Of a stretch of 47,864 bases of DNA, positions 1 through 9,274 are shown piece after piece. Source of the stretch: Anaerolineaceae bacterium. GTDB taxonomy: Bacteria > Chloroflexota > Anaerolineae > Anaerolineales > Anaerolineaceae. The notes under the pieces are model-generated. The model ran no database searches, had not been told where the DNA came from, and saw only the letters and a list, made by a program, of their open reading frames with translations. A program made the position numbers and the translations under genes. The stretch covers positions 1-47,864 of the forward strand of contig JAHYJK010000009.1 in NCBI GenBank assembly GCA_019429225.1. Reading direction: 5' to 3'. Position 1 is the stretch's first letter. Every line of letters begins with the position of its first letter.

Positions 1-825
1 GACAGAGGTGATACTCTGAGCAGTGGCAACAAAATCCTGCTGAGAAAAGATCTGAAAATCATCTGCTCCCAGATCGGTGCGATGACGGGTGCGCAGGATC
101 TGCGAGATCTCATCGGATGCCTGGTTGACCAGATCCGCGCTGACAGCCTGTACGAGGATAAAATCCACGCGATCGCTGGAACGCCGGATCAGGCGGGATT
201 GGGCTGTTGAGAAAGGTATGATGACAATATTGTCTTCACTACCAAAAGCGCCGCCACCGCGTGGGGTTAACACACCAATGACACGGAATGGTTGTCCTTC
301 GATACGGAGAGTCTCTCCGATTAATCCATCACGATGCCCGAACAATTTATCCGCGACTTCCACACCAATGACGGCTACAGAGCCACGCCCGAGGATATTT
401 TCCTCACTTATAAAATCGCCTTCCAGTAATGAGTAATTTCGCACCTCTAAATATTCAGGTGTGACCCCATTAATGCTGGAACTGATGCTCTCTCCACCAG
501 AGGTTACCGATAAATTGGAACTGATATACGGTGCCACCAACGCGACGGATGGCGCTTGAAAAGGATCTGCGATAGAATCCGCATCTCCACGGGTTAAGGG
601 CTGAGGGTTACGTACATTATCATTGCCACCACGAAATACAAAGAGTAGATTGGAACCCAGACCACTGATGGATCCGGTGATGGTGTTCTGAGCGCCACTG
701 CCGACTGCCAGCATAGCGATCACCGCGGCTACACCAATGACGATTCCCAAAATGGTTAACCCGGAACGCATTTTGTTGGCGTTCAGAGACTCAAGTGCTT
801 CGATGATTGCCTGTCCGATGTTCAT
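1..825 (-). CDS. MacB-type ABC transporter permease, 3' end cut by window edge
   Basis: The reading frame stays open from the ATG at 825 to base 1, giving 275 residues. Translation starts MNIGQAIIEALESLNANKMR, followed by a hydrophobic helix containing GIVIGVAAVIAMLAVGSGAQ, the usual N-terminus of MacB/FtsX-type permeases. The rest is the large periplasmic (MacB_PCD-like) domain, and the C-terminal three helices would lie outside the window. The start codon overlaps the TGA of the ATPase gene by four bases (ATGA), implying translational coupling. With the ATPase and the membrane-fusion protein it forms a MacA-MacB-like exporter in which ATPase and permease are separate polypeptides. The substrate (peptide, lipid or antibiotic) cannot be read from sequence. 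Confidence 0.88.
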   Translation of the reverse strand, partial: MNIGQAIIEALESLNANKMRSGLTILGIVIGVAAVIAMLAVGSGAQNTITGSISGLGSNLLFVFRGGNDNVRNPQPLTRGDADSIADPFQAPSVALVAPYISSNLSVTSGGESISSSINGVTPEYLEVRNYSLLEGDFISEENILGRGSVAVIGVEVADKLFGHRDGLIGETLRIEGQPFRVIGVLTPRGGGAFGSEDNIVIIPFSTAQSRLIRRSSDRVDFILVQAVSADLVNQASDEISQILRTRHRTDLGADDFQIFSQQDFVATAQSITSV

Positions 826-1511
826 GCAGGCACCTCCTCACCAACAACCTTGCCATCAATGAGGTTAATAATGCGTTGTGTCTGCATGGCAATGCTCTGA
901 TCATGTGTGACGATGATGATCGTTGTTTTCCTGGTTTTGTTGAGACTCAGGATCAGATCCATGATTTCCTTGCCAGATTTGGAATCCAGGTTGCCGGTAG
1001 GTTCGTCCGCCATGATGATGGCTGGATCATTGATGAGTGCCCGGGCGATAGCCACACGTTGTTGTTGACCACCGGAGAGTTCAGTGGGTCTGTGGGTAAC
1101 ACGATCTCCCAGTCCAACCGCGGTGAGGGCTTCAATCGCCTTCTGCTTGCGACCTTTGGTGATACCGCCATATCGTAATGGTAATTCTACATTCGCCAGC
1201 GCTGATTGACGCGATAACAAATTAAAACTCTGAAAAACAAAGCCGACCAGATGGTTACGGGCAGCGGCTAGCTGGTCATCGTTCATCTGTGAAACCTGGA
1301 CACCATCCAGAATATAATCACCTTCCGTGGGACGATCCAGGCATCCTAAAAGATTCATCAAAGTTGATTTTCCTGAACCGGAGGGTCCCATGATGGATAC
1401 AATCGAACCACGTTCAATATTAAGATCGACACCATCCAGTGCACGGACCTCAACTTCACCCATCCTGTAAATCTTTTTTAAATTACGGGTTTCAATTACC
1501 CAATCATTCAT
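822..1511 (-). CDS. ABC transporter ATP-binding protein, LolD/MacB class
   Basis: This 229-residue nucleotide-binding subunit shows Walker A GPSGSGKST near residue 42, signature LSGGQQQRVAIARAL near 145, Walker B IIMADEPTGNLDS and the H-loop VTHD. TGNLDS and the N-terminal VRALDGVDL stretch are typical of LolD/MacB-type ATPases rather than importers. Its start is preceded by AGAGGT at good spacing. The upstream membrane-fusion gene ends 8 bases before this start, and the downstream permease overlaps by 4 bases, so the three genes form one operon. It should energise the permease at the inner face of the membrane. Confidence 0.95.
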   Translation of the reverse strand: MNDWVIETRNLKKIYRMGEVEVRALDGVDLNIERGSIVSIMGPSGSGKSTLMNLLGCLDRPTEGDYILDGVQVSQMNDDQLAAARNHLVGFVFQSFNLLSRQSALANVELPLRYGGITKGRKQKAIEALTAVGLGDRVTHRPTELSGGQQQRVAIARALINDPAIIMADEPTGNLDSKSGKEIMDLILSLNKTRKTTIIIVTHDQSIAMQTQRIINLIDGKVVGEEVPA

Positions 1512-1519
1512 TGTTACCT

Positions 1520-2932
1520 CTAGAATCCGCCACCAAAAGGTCCACCCTGAGGTGTGAATTCAGTAGGCGGGTTGAGTACGATCACATCACCTTCTTTGAT
1601 TTCACCTTCCAGTATTTCACTTTGCAGGTCAGATGTTGATCCAATCGTTATATCGACAGGGTTGGGAATCAGTTCTCCTGGTTTAAGAATGTAAACAACT
1701 CTTTGTCCTTCTCTTAGCCGTACAGCGCGGTTGGGAATGATCAAAACATCCTCGATTTCACTAACAACAATATTCACAGCTGCCGTCATGCCGGGACGAA
1801 CAAATTCATCGGCGTTGGTAAGCTCAAGCGTAACCGTGAAATTGACAATACCTGCCGTAATATTAGCAACCTGAGCAACCTGAGTGATAATCCCTTCATA
1901 TTCTTTGTCATTGATCGCATCAAAAGTGATACGGGCTGGCATCCCAATTTTTAAGCGATTGATATCAATTTCTGGAATTTCAACATCCACCAATAATCGT
2001 GATAAATCATCGATACGAAAAGAAACAGCTCCCGGAGCAATTTGGTCACCGGTTTTTGAGCGAACCTCAGTCACTGTTCCATCAAATGGAGCGCGTGAAT
2101 TGATCAGATCAATCGTTGCTTCGATGGCAGCGATGCGAGCCTCAGCAGCGGCAATGTCATCAGGATCCGGTCCGTCTTTGAGACGTTCCCACTCGCGCAA
2201 CGCTTCATTATATTGGGCTTGAGCCAAAGCGAGATTTCCATCAGCAATTTCAATTTCTGATTCATCTGGCAATCCCTGAGCATAACGCCAGTTTGCTTTT
2301 GCACGATCAGCCAGTGTTTTTGCAGCAGCCCATTCAGCAAAAGCAGCTGCCCGTATGGGGTCATCCTCCGGGAGATGATCGACATTGTCGTAACGTTTTT
2401 CCCATTCTTTGGCGTTGTTTTCTGCCACAATATAATTGGCATAGGCTTCATCGATGGTGTTTTGTGAAGCACGTTGGTACTGTTTTGATTCTCGGCGTGT
2501 TTCTGCTTTGTCGAGCGCATCCGTTGTATTGGCCAGGTTCGCCTGAGCCTGCGCCTGTGCTAAGGTGGAATTTATGAGTGTATCAAGATTCCGTTTTGCG
2601 GTCACCAGGTCAGCTTCTGCCAGAATAATGTTTTGAGAGAGGGAAAATTTCTTTAAAGACGCAAGAATTGAATCTGCAGAAACTGTTTCTCCCAAATCAT
2701 AATTAATGGTATTAATCTGGCCTGTCGTTTGCCAGCTGACCAATGCAGTTTGATTGGCGCGCACCGTTCCAGTAGCGCCTACGATAGCAGTCAGGTTTCC
2801 GCGTGAAACGGTGATGGTTTGAAAAGTGGATGCCATATTTTTGGCAGCATTATCCTGCGCAAATCGCACCCCAAAATAGATACCCGTTCCGATTATGGCG
2901 AGGATTAAAATGATTATGATTGTTTTCTTCAT
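1520..2932 (-). CDS. HlyD/MacA-family membrane fusion protein
   Basis: This is a periplasmic-adaptor-type protein of 470 residues from the ATG at 2932. I prefer that start over one 13 codons upstream because AGGGAAG sits just before it and the next residues, MKKTIIIILILAIIGTGIYF, form a signal anchor. A lipoyl/biotinyl half (SWQTTGQINTINYDLGETV) is followed by a long Ala/Gln/Glu-rich coiled-coil hairpin (about residues 105-260), the second lipoyl half (INSRAPFDGTVTEV) and beta-barrel domains. The end is Gly-rich (GGPFGGGF). It is first in the exporter operon with the ATPase and permease. In a single-membrane cell it would act as an extracytoplasmic adaptor rather than bridge to TolC. Confidence 0.9.
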   Translation of the reverse strand: MKKTIIIILILAIIGTGIYFGVRFAQDNAAKNMASTFQTITVSRGNLTAIVGATGTVRANQTALVSWQTTGQINTINYDLGETVSADSILASLKKFSLSQNIILAEADLVTAKRNLDTLINSTLAQAQAQANLANTTDALDKAETRRESKQYQRASQNTIDEAYANYIVAENNAKEWEKRYDNVDHLPEDDPIRAAAFAEWAAAKTLADRAKANWRYAQGLPDESEIEIADGNLALAQAQYNEALREWERLKDGPDPDDIAAAEARIAAIEATIDLINSRAPFDGTVTEVRSKTGDQIAPGAVSFRIDDLSRLLVDVEIPEIDINRLKIGMPARITFDAINDKEYEGIITQVAQVANITAGIVNFTVTLELTNADEFVRPGMTAAVNIVVSEIEDVLIIPNRAVRLREGQRVVYILKPGELIPNPVDITIGSTSDLQSEILEGEIKEGDVIVLNPPTEFTPQGGPFGGGF

Positions 2933-3229
2933 ACTTCCCTTCCTGAACAAATAAAAAATCCAAACAACCATTAAAGAAAATGATTGTGGATAATTTGTTA
3001 TAGATATAGTTTTTAAGGCTTGGTTTTGATCCCCTTGTTTTCAATATCTACTTGTGATTTTCAGGAATCAAATTTTTTCCTTGTTTATTGTAATCCTATT
3101 TTAAAAGTGCAATCGTTAGAAATTTATTAATTACATTCGGTTCAGTGGACATCCATGTTAAAATTATTGCGATAAGAATACCATTAATGTGTAAACGACG
3201 CACTCAATTGTATAATGATTGTATAAAGT

Positions 3230-4492
3230 ATGCAGAGAAATGTAAAAGTCATTGGAAGGAATATTTTTTGGGGACTATTGTTGATTCTTATCCTCAGTAA
3301 CAGCGGCATGCCTTCCTTAAAAACCAGCGAAATTGTGCGGGTGGAAACCCGTTGGATGGAGTTTGATTATGTCTCCTGGACTTTAGAGACATTAATGAGA
3401 AAAGCTGCTCAGATTTCATTGGGTACGCACCGGTATTTGAGCGAAGAACAACAGAAAGTCATTACTTTAAATTATTTCGATTTGATTAATGAACAACGGC
3501 AGTTGAGAGAAGTGATCAATCATATTTACGCAGATCCAGCGATTCTTAATCCACAGTTTCAGGCGGAACCCTATCTGGATAGACAACGCCAGGTTCAGGA
3601 AGAATTGCGCCACGTTGGCTACCTGTATGAAGCCATATTACAGCACCAGGTATCTTATGTAGCCGGTGACAAAAGCCTGGGCTTCATTCACCAACCAATG
3701 CCACCTGTGCAATACCACACCACCTCCATGCCGTATGCATTGATTGTGTCTCCCCGGGACATCATTCGCCAGGACGCAGATATATCCTTGTTGCCAGATT
3801 TGACACTGGATCAGATTGTTGCTCTGGAAAAGGCTGTTGAAGATAAAATGAATGTGTCTGCTTTGGTGGTTCAAATCGGTGGTGTTGGCGTATATCCGAC
3901 CATGGTCATGGAGACCAGCAGCTTAACCTGGTTGTCTGAAGTGGTTTCGCATGAGTGGGTCCATAATTTTTTAACCTTGCGCCCATTAGGGATGCTGTAC
4001 GGTCAGACACCTGAATTACGAATCATCAACGAAACATCAGCCTCGATTGCTGGTAAAGAGCTGGGGAGTGCTGTGATTGAAAACTTTTATCCCGCATTAC
4101 TACCGCCCCCAGTTGCAGCGTCAACATCTGTGGCAGAAGTAATTGTTGAGGAACCCCAGGATCCACCTGCCTTTGATTTTCGGGCTGAGATGCATGAGAC
4201 CAGGGTTACTGCAGATACCTTATTAGCAGAAGGAAAAATCGAAGAAGCAGAAGCTTATATGGAAGATCGACGTATACTATTTGTGGAAAATGGGTACAAT
4301 ATCCGGCTAATAAACCAGGCTTATTTCGCCTTTCATGGGGCCTATGCTGACCAGCCAGGTGGTGCTGCAGGTGAGGACCCGGTGGGAGAGGCGGTAAGAA
4401 ATCTGCGCGCACAAAGTGAATCGCTGGCAGAATTTGTCCGAAGGATTGCCTGGGTTACTTCTTACGAGCGGCTACAACAACTGGTTGATTAA
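3230..4492 (+). CDS. Membrane-anchored or secreted protein with an HExxH motif, putative zinc metallopeptidase
   Basis: I do not recognise a named family for this 420-residue protein. A short basic N-terminus and one hydrophobic helix (about residues 11-25) suggest a signal anchor. HEWVH at 241-245 matches the HExxH zinc-metallopeptidase motif, and Glu268 in NETSAS, 23 residues later, is well placed as a third ligand as in gluzincins. The C-terminal third is helical and rich in Glu and Ala. The gene is alone between divergent and convergent neighbours. No Shine-Dalgarno sequence is visible: TATAAT at 3211-3216 lies only 14 bases before the ATG, so the mRNA may be nearly leaderless. The peptidase call is inferred from the motif only. 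Confidence 0.75.
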   Translation: MQRNVKVIGRNIFWGLLLILILSNSGMPSLKTSEIVRVETRWMEFDYVSWTLETLMRKAAQISLGTHRYLSEEQQKVITLNYFDLINEQRQLREVINHIYADPAILNPQFQAEPYLDRQRQVQEELRHVGYLYEAILQHQVSYVAGDKSLGFIHQPMPPVQYHTTSMPYALIVSPRDIIRQDADISLLPDLTLDQIVALEKAVEDKMNVSALVVQIGGVGVYPTMVMETSSLTWLSEVVSHEWVHNFLTLRPLGMLYGQTPELRIINETSASIAGKELGSAVIENFYPALLPPPVAASTSVAEVIVEEPQDPPAFDFRAEMHETRVTADTLLAEGKIEEAEAYMEDRRILFVENGYNIRLINQAYFAFHGAYADQPGGAAGEDPVGEAVRNLRAQSESLAEFVRRIAWVTSYERLQQLVD

Positions 4493-4509
4493 GTCTGATT
4501 TCAAATAAG

Positions 4510-4539
4510 GATGATTTTATTTACAAACTAAAAATCATC
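4510..4539. terminator. Bidirectional terminator between convergent genes
   Basis: The inverted repeat GATGATTTT / AAAATCATC (4510-4518 and 4531-4539, 12-base loop) lies between the plus-strand HExxH gene and fmdB, with its right arm inside the last codons of fmdB. The A/T-rich outer halves of the arms give U-rich ends in both directions. The stem is weak in GC. Confidence 0.45.
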
Positions 4540-4941
4540 ATCCATTCCACCACCGAAACCACCACCCATACCTGGATCCAGATCATTTGCCAGATCAGGC
4601 AGATCACGTTCGATGTCTTCCGGTGACTGGCCTTTTTCCAACCGATTTACCACCTCATCAAATTCGGGCGGCATATCTTCTCCCAATTCACCGGACATCT
4701 TACGCATCATTTTTCCAAGCGCAACGGGGTCATCTTCCAACCCTTCCAGGCTGGATGGATCAGAGAAATCATCCAACCGGTTATCTTCGGATTTTGCAAT
4801 TCTGACTCTGCCAATTTTGCGGGTTACTCGCTGGCTACCACAGTGTTTACACACAACGGTTTTATTACCATATTCCGCATATGTCATGAATACATCAAAG
4901 CGGCGTTTACATTCCAAACAGCGATATTCATAAAGTGGCAT
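4528..4941 (-). CDS. FmdB-family zinc ribbon protein
   Basis: The protein has 137 residues and begins MPLYEYRCLECKRRF, the signature of the FmdB (CxxC_CXXC_SSSS) regulatory-protein family. It has two CxxC pairs (CLEC and CKHC) forming a single zinc ribbon in the first 40 residues. The remainder is acidic and low-complexity, ending in Gly/Met/Asp repeats (GGGFGGGMDDDF), longer than the roughly 70-100 residues of most members. FmdB was described as a putative regulator of formamidase in Methylophilus, but the role of the family is not established. It is divergent from guanylate kinase. Confidence 0.9.
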   Translation of the reverse strand: MPLYEYRCLECKRRFDVFMTYAEYGNKTVVCKHCGSQRVTRKIGRVRIAKSEDNRLDDFSDPSSLEGLEDDPVALGKMMRKMSGELGEDMPPEFDEVVNRLEKGQSPEDIERDLPDLANDLDPGMGGGFGGGMDDDF

Positions 4942-5013
4942 ATGAGAAAGTCCTTTTTACTCAAGTAATTTTACTGAACTTTTACTCTTAATTGGTTTTC
5001 ACCAGCTAAAAGT

Positions 5014-5041
5014 TTGATGAACAGCTTTTATCTATTATAAT
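5014..5041 (+). promoter_or_regulatory. Probable sigma70-type promoter for gmk
   Basis: TTGATG at 5014-5019 and TATAAT at 5036-5041 are separated by 16 bases, about 90 bases upstream of gmk. A second TCTATTATA copy follows at 5046. Predicted from sequence only. Confidence 0.45.
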
Positions 5042-5128
5042 TTGTCTATTATAGAATCAGAAATATTTTGGCAAATTTGATTCTTTCAGATGAAATACGA
5101 GAAATCAAACAACGAATGTTGAGGTCCA

Positions 5129-5758
5129 ATGAGCGATAAGAACAGTATATCTTTTGACTTACTCAAGCCCGAACCATTGCTGATTGTGCTTTCTGGACCT
5201 TCAGGTGTAGGCAAAGATGTAACCTTACAGGCATTGAAGAAACGCAATATACCCTTGCACTTTGTTGTGACGGCAACCACACGAGAAGCCAGACCGGAAG
5301 AAACACATGGCGTGGACTACTTTTTCTATAGCAAAGAAGAATTTCAAGCCATGATCGATGCAAGTGACTTACTGGAATATGCAATTGTATATGAGGATTA
5401 CAAAGGAATTCCCAAAGAACAGGTGCGCAAAGCCATGCAAAGTGGACTTGATGTTATCCTGCGTGTGGATGTGCAGGGCGCAGCAAAATTAAGAGAATTA
5501 AATCCGGATGCGGTACTCATTTTTCTGTTACCCAGCAGTGTGGAAGAATGGCATGAGCGCCTCAATAATCGCCAGACGGAGACTGAAGAAAGCATGAAAA
5601 TTCGTTTGAACAAAGTGAAGTGGGAATTGGAATATCTGCCTATTTTTGATTACATGGTGGTAAATCGTCATAATTGTTTGGATGAAGCTGTGGATACGAT
5701 TATTGATATCATCCATGCCGAACACCACCGCACCATTCCCAGAAAGATAACCTTATGA
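5129..5758 (+). CDS. gmk: Guanylate kinase, with Asp in place of Ser/Thr in the P-loop
   Basis: Guanylate kinase makes GDP from GMP and ATP. The 209-residue length is usual for the family. The P-loop is GPSGVGKD at residues 23-30. The GMP-binding lid region follows (TATTREARPEETHGVDYFF), and then the LRVDVQGA and LLPSS segments and the RL.. lid all match Gmk. The P-loop ends in Asp30 where most members have Ser or Thr, the Mg-binding position. This may be a lineage variant. GAGG precedes the ATG. The downstream rhomboid gene overlaps its stop codon by four bases, so the two are co-translated. Confidence 0.92.
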   Translation: MSDKNSISFDLLKPEPLLIVLSGPSGVGKDVTLQALKKRNIPLHFVVTATTREARPEETHGVDYFFYSKEEFQAMIDASDLLEYAIVYEDYKGIPKEQVRKAMQSGLDVILRVDVQGAAKLRELNPDAVLIFLLPSSVEEWHERLNNRQTETEESMKIRLNKVKWELEYLPIFDYMVVNRHNCLDEAVDTIIDIIHAEHHRTIPRKITL

Positions 5759-6528
5759 ATGTAATGAAATTCGAAAAAACACCTGAGAGCTACTCCTCAG
5801 CACCTCCTCCACCGCAGCCATCTGTGCGCGTGGAAGTTGATAACCCGGCCTCTACACCTCTGGTTACCTATGTCATTCTGGGTGTAACCGTGGTAGTTTT
5901 TCTGGCACAGTTACTGACTCAGAATACCATGGGAATTGATTTGCCTGCTGCCTACCTGGCGAAGTATAACCAGTTGATTCTGTCAGGACAATTATGGCGG
6001 TTAATCACCCCGGTGCTGGTGCACGGTAGTATCGCTCATATTGGCTTTAATATGTATGCATTGTTTATATTTGGCAGAAATCTTGAATACCAATATGGAC
6101 ATGGTCGCTTCTTTTTGCTGTATTTACTGAGTGGATTTGCCGGGAATGTCGTTTCGTTTGTATTAACGCCCAATCCTTCATTAGGTGCTTCGACCGCTAT
6201 TTTTGGTATGTTATCTGCGCAGGGTGTTTTCATCTATCGCAACAGACGCTTCTTTGGCAGTCGAGCCCGTCCCATCCTGTCGAATATTATCTTTATTCTG
6301 GGTATCAACCTCGTACTGGGATTAAGCCCCATGATTGATAACTGGGGGCATCTGGGTGGCTTGATCGGCGGTCTGGTTTTTGCCTGGACAGCTGGCCCCC
6401 TGTGGGAAATGCGGGCTGAGTTGCAAGGTTTTCGACTGGTGGATCAACAGGAAAAATGGCAGATTCTCATGGGGGCATTAATCGTTCTTATTGCGTTTTC
6501 TGCCTTGGCGATCATACAGTGGTTTTAA
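5755..6528 (+). CDS. Rhomboid-family intramembrane serine protease
   Basis: This 257-residue protein has a Pro-rich cytoplasmic N-terminus (SSAPPPPQPSVRV) and about six membrane helices. Catalytic Ser146 lies in GASTA and His199 in NWGHLGG. His95 and Asn99 of the HIGFN segment form the oxyanion side, so the active site is complete. Rhomboids cleave transmembrane substrates within the bilayer. The start ATG overlaps the gmk TGA (ATGA). The substrate is unknown. The pairing with gmk is probably for expression only. Confidence 0.93.
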   Translation: MNVMKFEKTPESYSSAPPPPQPSVRVEVDNPASTPLVTYVILGVTVVVFLAQLLTQNTMGIDLPAAYLAKYNQLILSGQLWRLITPVLVHGSIAHIGFNMYALFIFGRNLEYQYGHGRFFLLYLLSGFAGNVVSFVLTPNPSLGASTAIFGMLSAQGVFIYRNRRFFGSRARPILSNIIFILGINLVLGLSPMIDNWGHLGGLIGGLVFAWTAGPLWEMRAELQGFRLVDQQEKWQILMGALIVLIAFSALAIIQWF

Positions 6529-6638
6529 TGTTTGTTTTGGATTAATCTTAATATTTTGGAAGAAATTACATAAAATCTAATTACTATTGTAATAATAATG
6601 TCAGTTTCAGTTAGCATGTTTTGATTTCTTGCGACAAT

Positions 6639-8741
6639 TTATGGCAGGACATTGCATTTGAGCAAATTCTGCACCTGATCGTTTACCTTTTCTTTATCAG
6701 ACGAGTATTCAGTAATTGCAAATATTCTTTCCCAATTGGAACAAATGAATGGTTCCATTTTTTCCGTTGCGAAGTAAGCCTTTTCAATGAGATTGTAGGT
6801 CTGATTCCAATCTTTTAGATGGGCATACGCTTCAATGAAGGGTAAGTATTCGGGGCCATAATTGGGTTTCATGTCTTCGTTTTCTGCTATTCTCCAATAG
6901 GATACGACGTCACCCCATCTTTCTTCTGATCTGGCTAAATCTGCAATTTGGAAGTAATAACACCATTTTGGTGTGGGTTCTTCTCCAAAAATATCGATTG
7001 GAACGGGTCGTTCTTCATTAAGGATGAGACCGGTTTTATAGGTGTCAAATAATTGATTTTCAACATCCAACATTAGCGGTTCATCTTTATACACATTGTT
7101 CAAGACCTGAAGGCAACCACGTGCAGGTTTATAAATGACAGGGAGTGCAAACTCCATACTGGAATTAAATCTCAGGTTACGAAATTGAAGATCAATATCC
7201 TTCTGTTTAGGGTATATATCCTTTGTGAAATCAATAATGTCATCGGGGCCATCGAACCACCAATATTTCATTTCTTCACTACTATAACCAGTTGCATACA
7301 ACACATTGGTGGCGTAGGCAATTTGATAATCGGAACTAAACTGGAAAGGCGTATACGGCGAGAGAATGAAGGTTCCTTCTACCAGCGCTGGAGCACGCCA
7401 TTTCAATTGCCAAAAATAGTCTTTTGCATATTGCCAGGTTAGTGAGTATGTTCTTGCGGTACGTATTTGTAATGATACAGATGCCATTAAGAACAGTGCC
7501 ATAATGATACTAAAACCTGCATTTCTTTTCTTTCCAAATATCCAGGATATGATTAACACAAAAATTGGAACAGCTCCCAACACAATACCAAACAAAAAAC
7601 GACTGGACCACAACCCTTTGATCGCCTGACGACCTACAGCCCAGATTGGCAAACCACCCAGCAGCATCGCGATCAGACAAAGGGAAAGAATTAAAAGAGG
7701 ATATGGTTCAGTCTCACTTTCTGTTGATTTCTTTTTGTTATTCCATTGTTGCATGAATATCAATGAAACACCAGCCACAAGGAAACCGACCAGCCATGAG
7801 AGAATGGTTGTCTTGGCATGAATATCAATATCATCTGGAACAATTGTTTGGGACCAAACATATAGGACAGCATAAACAAGGTCCTGCATGATGATTTCAA
7901 CTTGCTGAACCAAAACAACCAGCGGGTTTTGCTGAAATGAACTCAGGATTGAAGGCATATTTTTGACCGTCATTCCTTCTTGCTGGATCAGGGGTAATAC
8001 TGACATTCGAAAGATTACGAATAGGATAAAGACCAATAAGTAAGGTAGCCAATTCAGAAAAGCTTTTTTAATTGCTGTGGAAGTAATGGTATTCTCTCTT
8101 TTAAAGATGTATAAAAGAATCAATAATCGTATTAATTCCAGACCGGTGAAGTATTCGATAATCAACATTTGCAGCATCGCTAAAAATAAGGAAAAAACCA
8201 GATAGATCTTGCGATGTTTTAGTTCCTGTACTGCTTTAATCATCAGCCATATCGAAACACTGAAGAGAAGAAAACTGATGTAATGAACCATGCTGGTGCG
8301 AATGACGAATTGACGGGTAATTCCCGGATACACACCTAATAATAAACCGATCCAACCAATCTCTAACAGGTTCTTCGGCCAAATGCGCAGAAATGATTTG
8401 ACAATAAAGAGTACGGCTGCCCAATTGATCAATAAACCTACCAAATGCCAATTAATGGGTTTTGTGCCCACGAGTGGATTGAACAAAAAATGAATTATTG
8501 ATGAAAATGGACGATCAATCAGGAAGTATCCCCAAATTTGGGGAAAGCTAAACAGTTGCTTTTGTAGTAAAACGCCTTCCCAGTCGTCATAATAAAACCC
8601 GAGGTTGGCTACCAGCAGTTTATGGGCTACAAACATAACCAGTAGCAAAATTACAGCATACAAAGGAAAACCAACTACTGGATGTATCCATTGGATGATG
8701 TGATGGTAAATTTTGTTGATTGCAGATTTGAATTTCGACAT
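6639..8741 (-). CDS. Large polytopic membrane protein, GT-C glycosyltransferase-like
   Basis: The protein has 700 residues. About 11-13 hydrophobic helices span roughly residues 20-440, followed by a soluble C-terminal domain of about 250 residues. An Asp-Asp pair (YYDDW, residues 50-54) lies in the first outside loop just after helix 1, and DRPFS follows. This arrangement is typical of GT-C transferases that use polyprenyl-phosphate sugars, but overall identity to a named family is not evident to me. The C-terminal half has helical repeats that could be TPR-like. GAGGG precedes the ATG. It is a single gene, convergent with the rhomboid gene. Confidence 0.8.
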   Translation of the reverse strand: MSKFKSAINKIYHHIIQWIHPVVGFPLYAVILLLVMFVAHKLLVANLGFYYDDWEGVLLQKQLFSFPQIWGYFLIDRPFSSIIHFLFNPLVGTKPINWHLVGLLINWAAVLFIVKSFLRIWPKNLLEIGWIGLLLGVYPGITRQFVIRTSMVHYISFLLFSVSIWLMIKAVQELKHRKIYLVFSLFLAMLQMLIIEYFTGLELIRLLILLYIFKRENTITSTAIKKAFLNWLPYLLVFILFVIFRMSVLPLIQQEGMTVKNMPSILSSFQQNPLVVLVQQVEIIMQDLVYAVLYVWSQTIVPDDIDIHAKTTILSWLVGFLVAGVSLIFMQQWNNKKKSTESETEPYPLLILSLCLIAMLLGGLPIWAVGRQAIKGLWSSRFLFGIVLGAVPIFVLIISWIFGKKRNAGFSIIMALFLMASVSLQIRTARTYSLTWQYAKDYFWQLKWRAPALVEGTFILSPYTPFQFSSDYQIAYATNVLYATGYSSEEMKYWWFDGPDDIIDFTKDIYPKQKDIDLQFRNLRFNSSMEFALPVIYKPARGCLQVLNNVYKDEPLMLDVENQLFDTYKTGLILNEERPVPIDIFGEEPTPKWCYYFQIADLARSEERWGDVVSYWRIAENEDMKPNYGPEYLPFIEAYAHLKDWNQTYNLIEKAYFATEKMEPFICSNWERIFAITEYSSDKEKVNDQVQNLLKCNVLP

Positions 8742-9274
8742 AAACCCTCGGAAAGAAAGGATGAATTTCCAATTATATACTAGAAATCCCGTGAAGATGA
8801 TTTATACTGCCAACATGACTTGTTTCTTTGTCTCGATAGATAACTAAAGACTAAAAACAGCAATTAAGCATTATGAAAAAACTTGAACGATGGTTATGAT
8901 ATGCAATTCTTTTCCGAAATTTGAATTTCAGTTATTTTGGCAATGCTGTTGCAGATGGATATAGCGAGTAGAACATTTCAGGATTAAATACCAAAAAACA
9001 AATTCTCTTAAACAATCAAAATCTGATTCACACATAATTATTGAATTGAAAAGGTTCCCAGAAATGTAAGATTCGATTAGGAGTTTTTAAATTCATTAGG
9101 ATGAATTCATGGAGTAGAAATTTCCTTTTTAATGTAGAGTTGTTTTTTAAATTTTGAATAATAAGATGGTAATAGTCCTTTTATAAAAAACCATGCCAAA
9201 ACATATGACTCAAGTTAGATGAATCGAACAATATTTTCCATTACATTTAATCTTGAAAAGTTTTGGAGGTAATA
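8742..9274. other. 533-base intergenic region between divergent genes
   Basis: This AT-rich stretch has no open frame I can support and no RNA gene I can recognise. It holds the presumed promoters of the minus-strand GT-C-like gene and the plus-strand desaturase. One small inverted repeat is present, AATTCAT/ATGAATT (9091-9097 and 9102-9108, loop TAGG). It could be an operator or chance in AT-rich DNA. Confidence 0.6.
8772..8777 (-). promoter_or_regulatory. Possible -10 element of the GT-C-like gene
   Basis: TATAAT is read on the minus strand (within GTATATAATTGG), about 30 bases upstream of the 8741 start codon. A convincing -35 box is not visible. Confidence 0.3.

Noticed and set aside
89-436. 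Plus-strand open frame at the left edge
   Set aside because: It is antisense to the conserved MacB-type permease, whose frame is continuous from 825 to base 1.
9091-9108. Inverted repeat AATTCAT/ATGAATT as a terminator or attachment site
   Set aside because: The 7-bp AT-rich stem has no T-run and no gene ends nearby; it could be chance.
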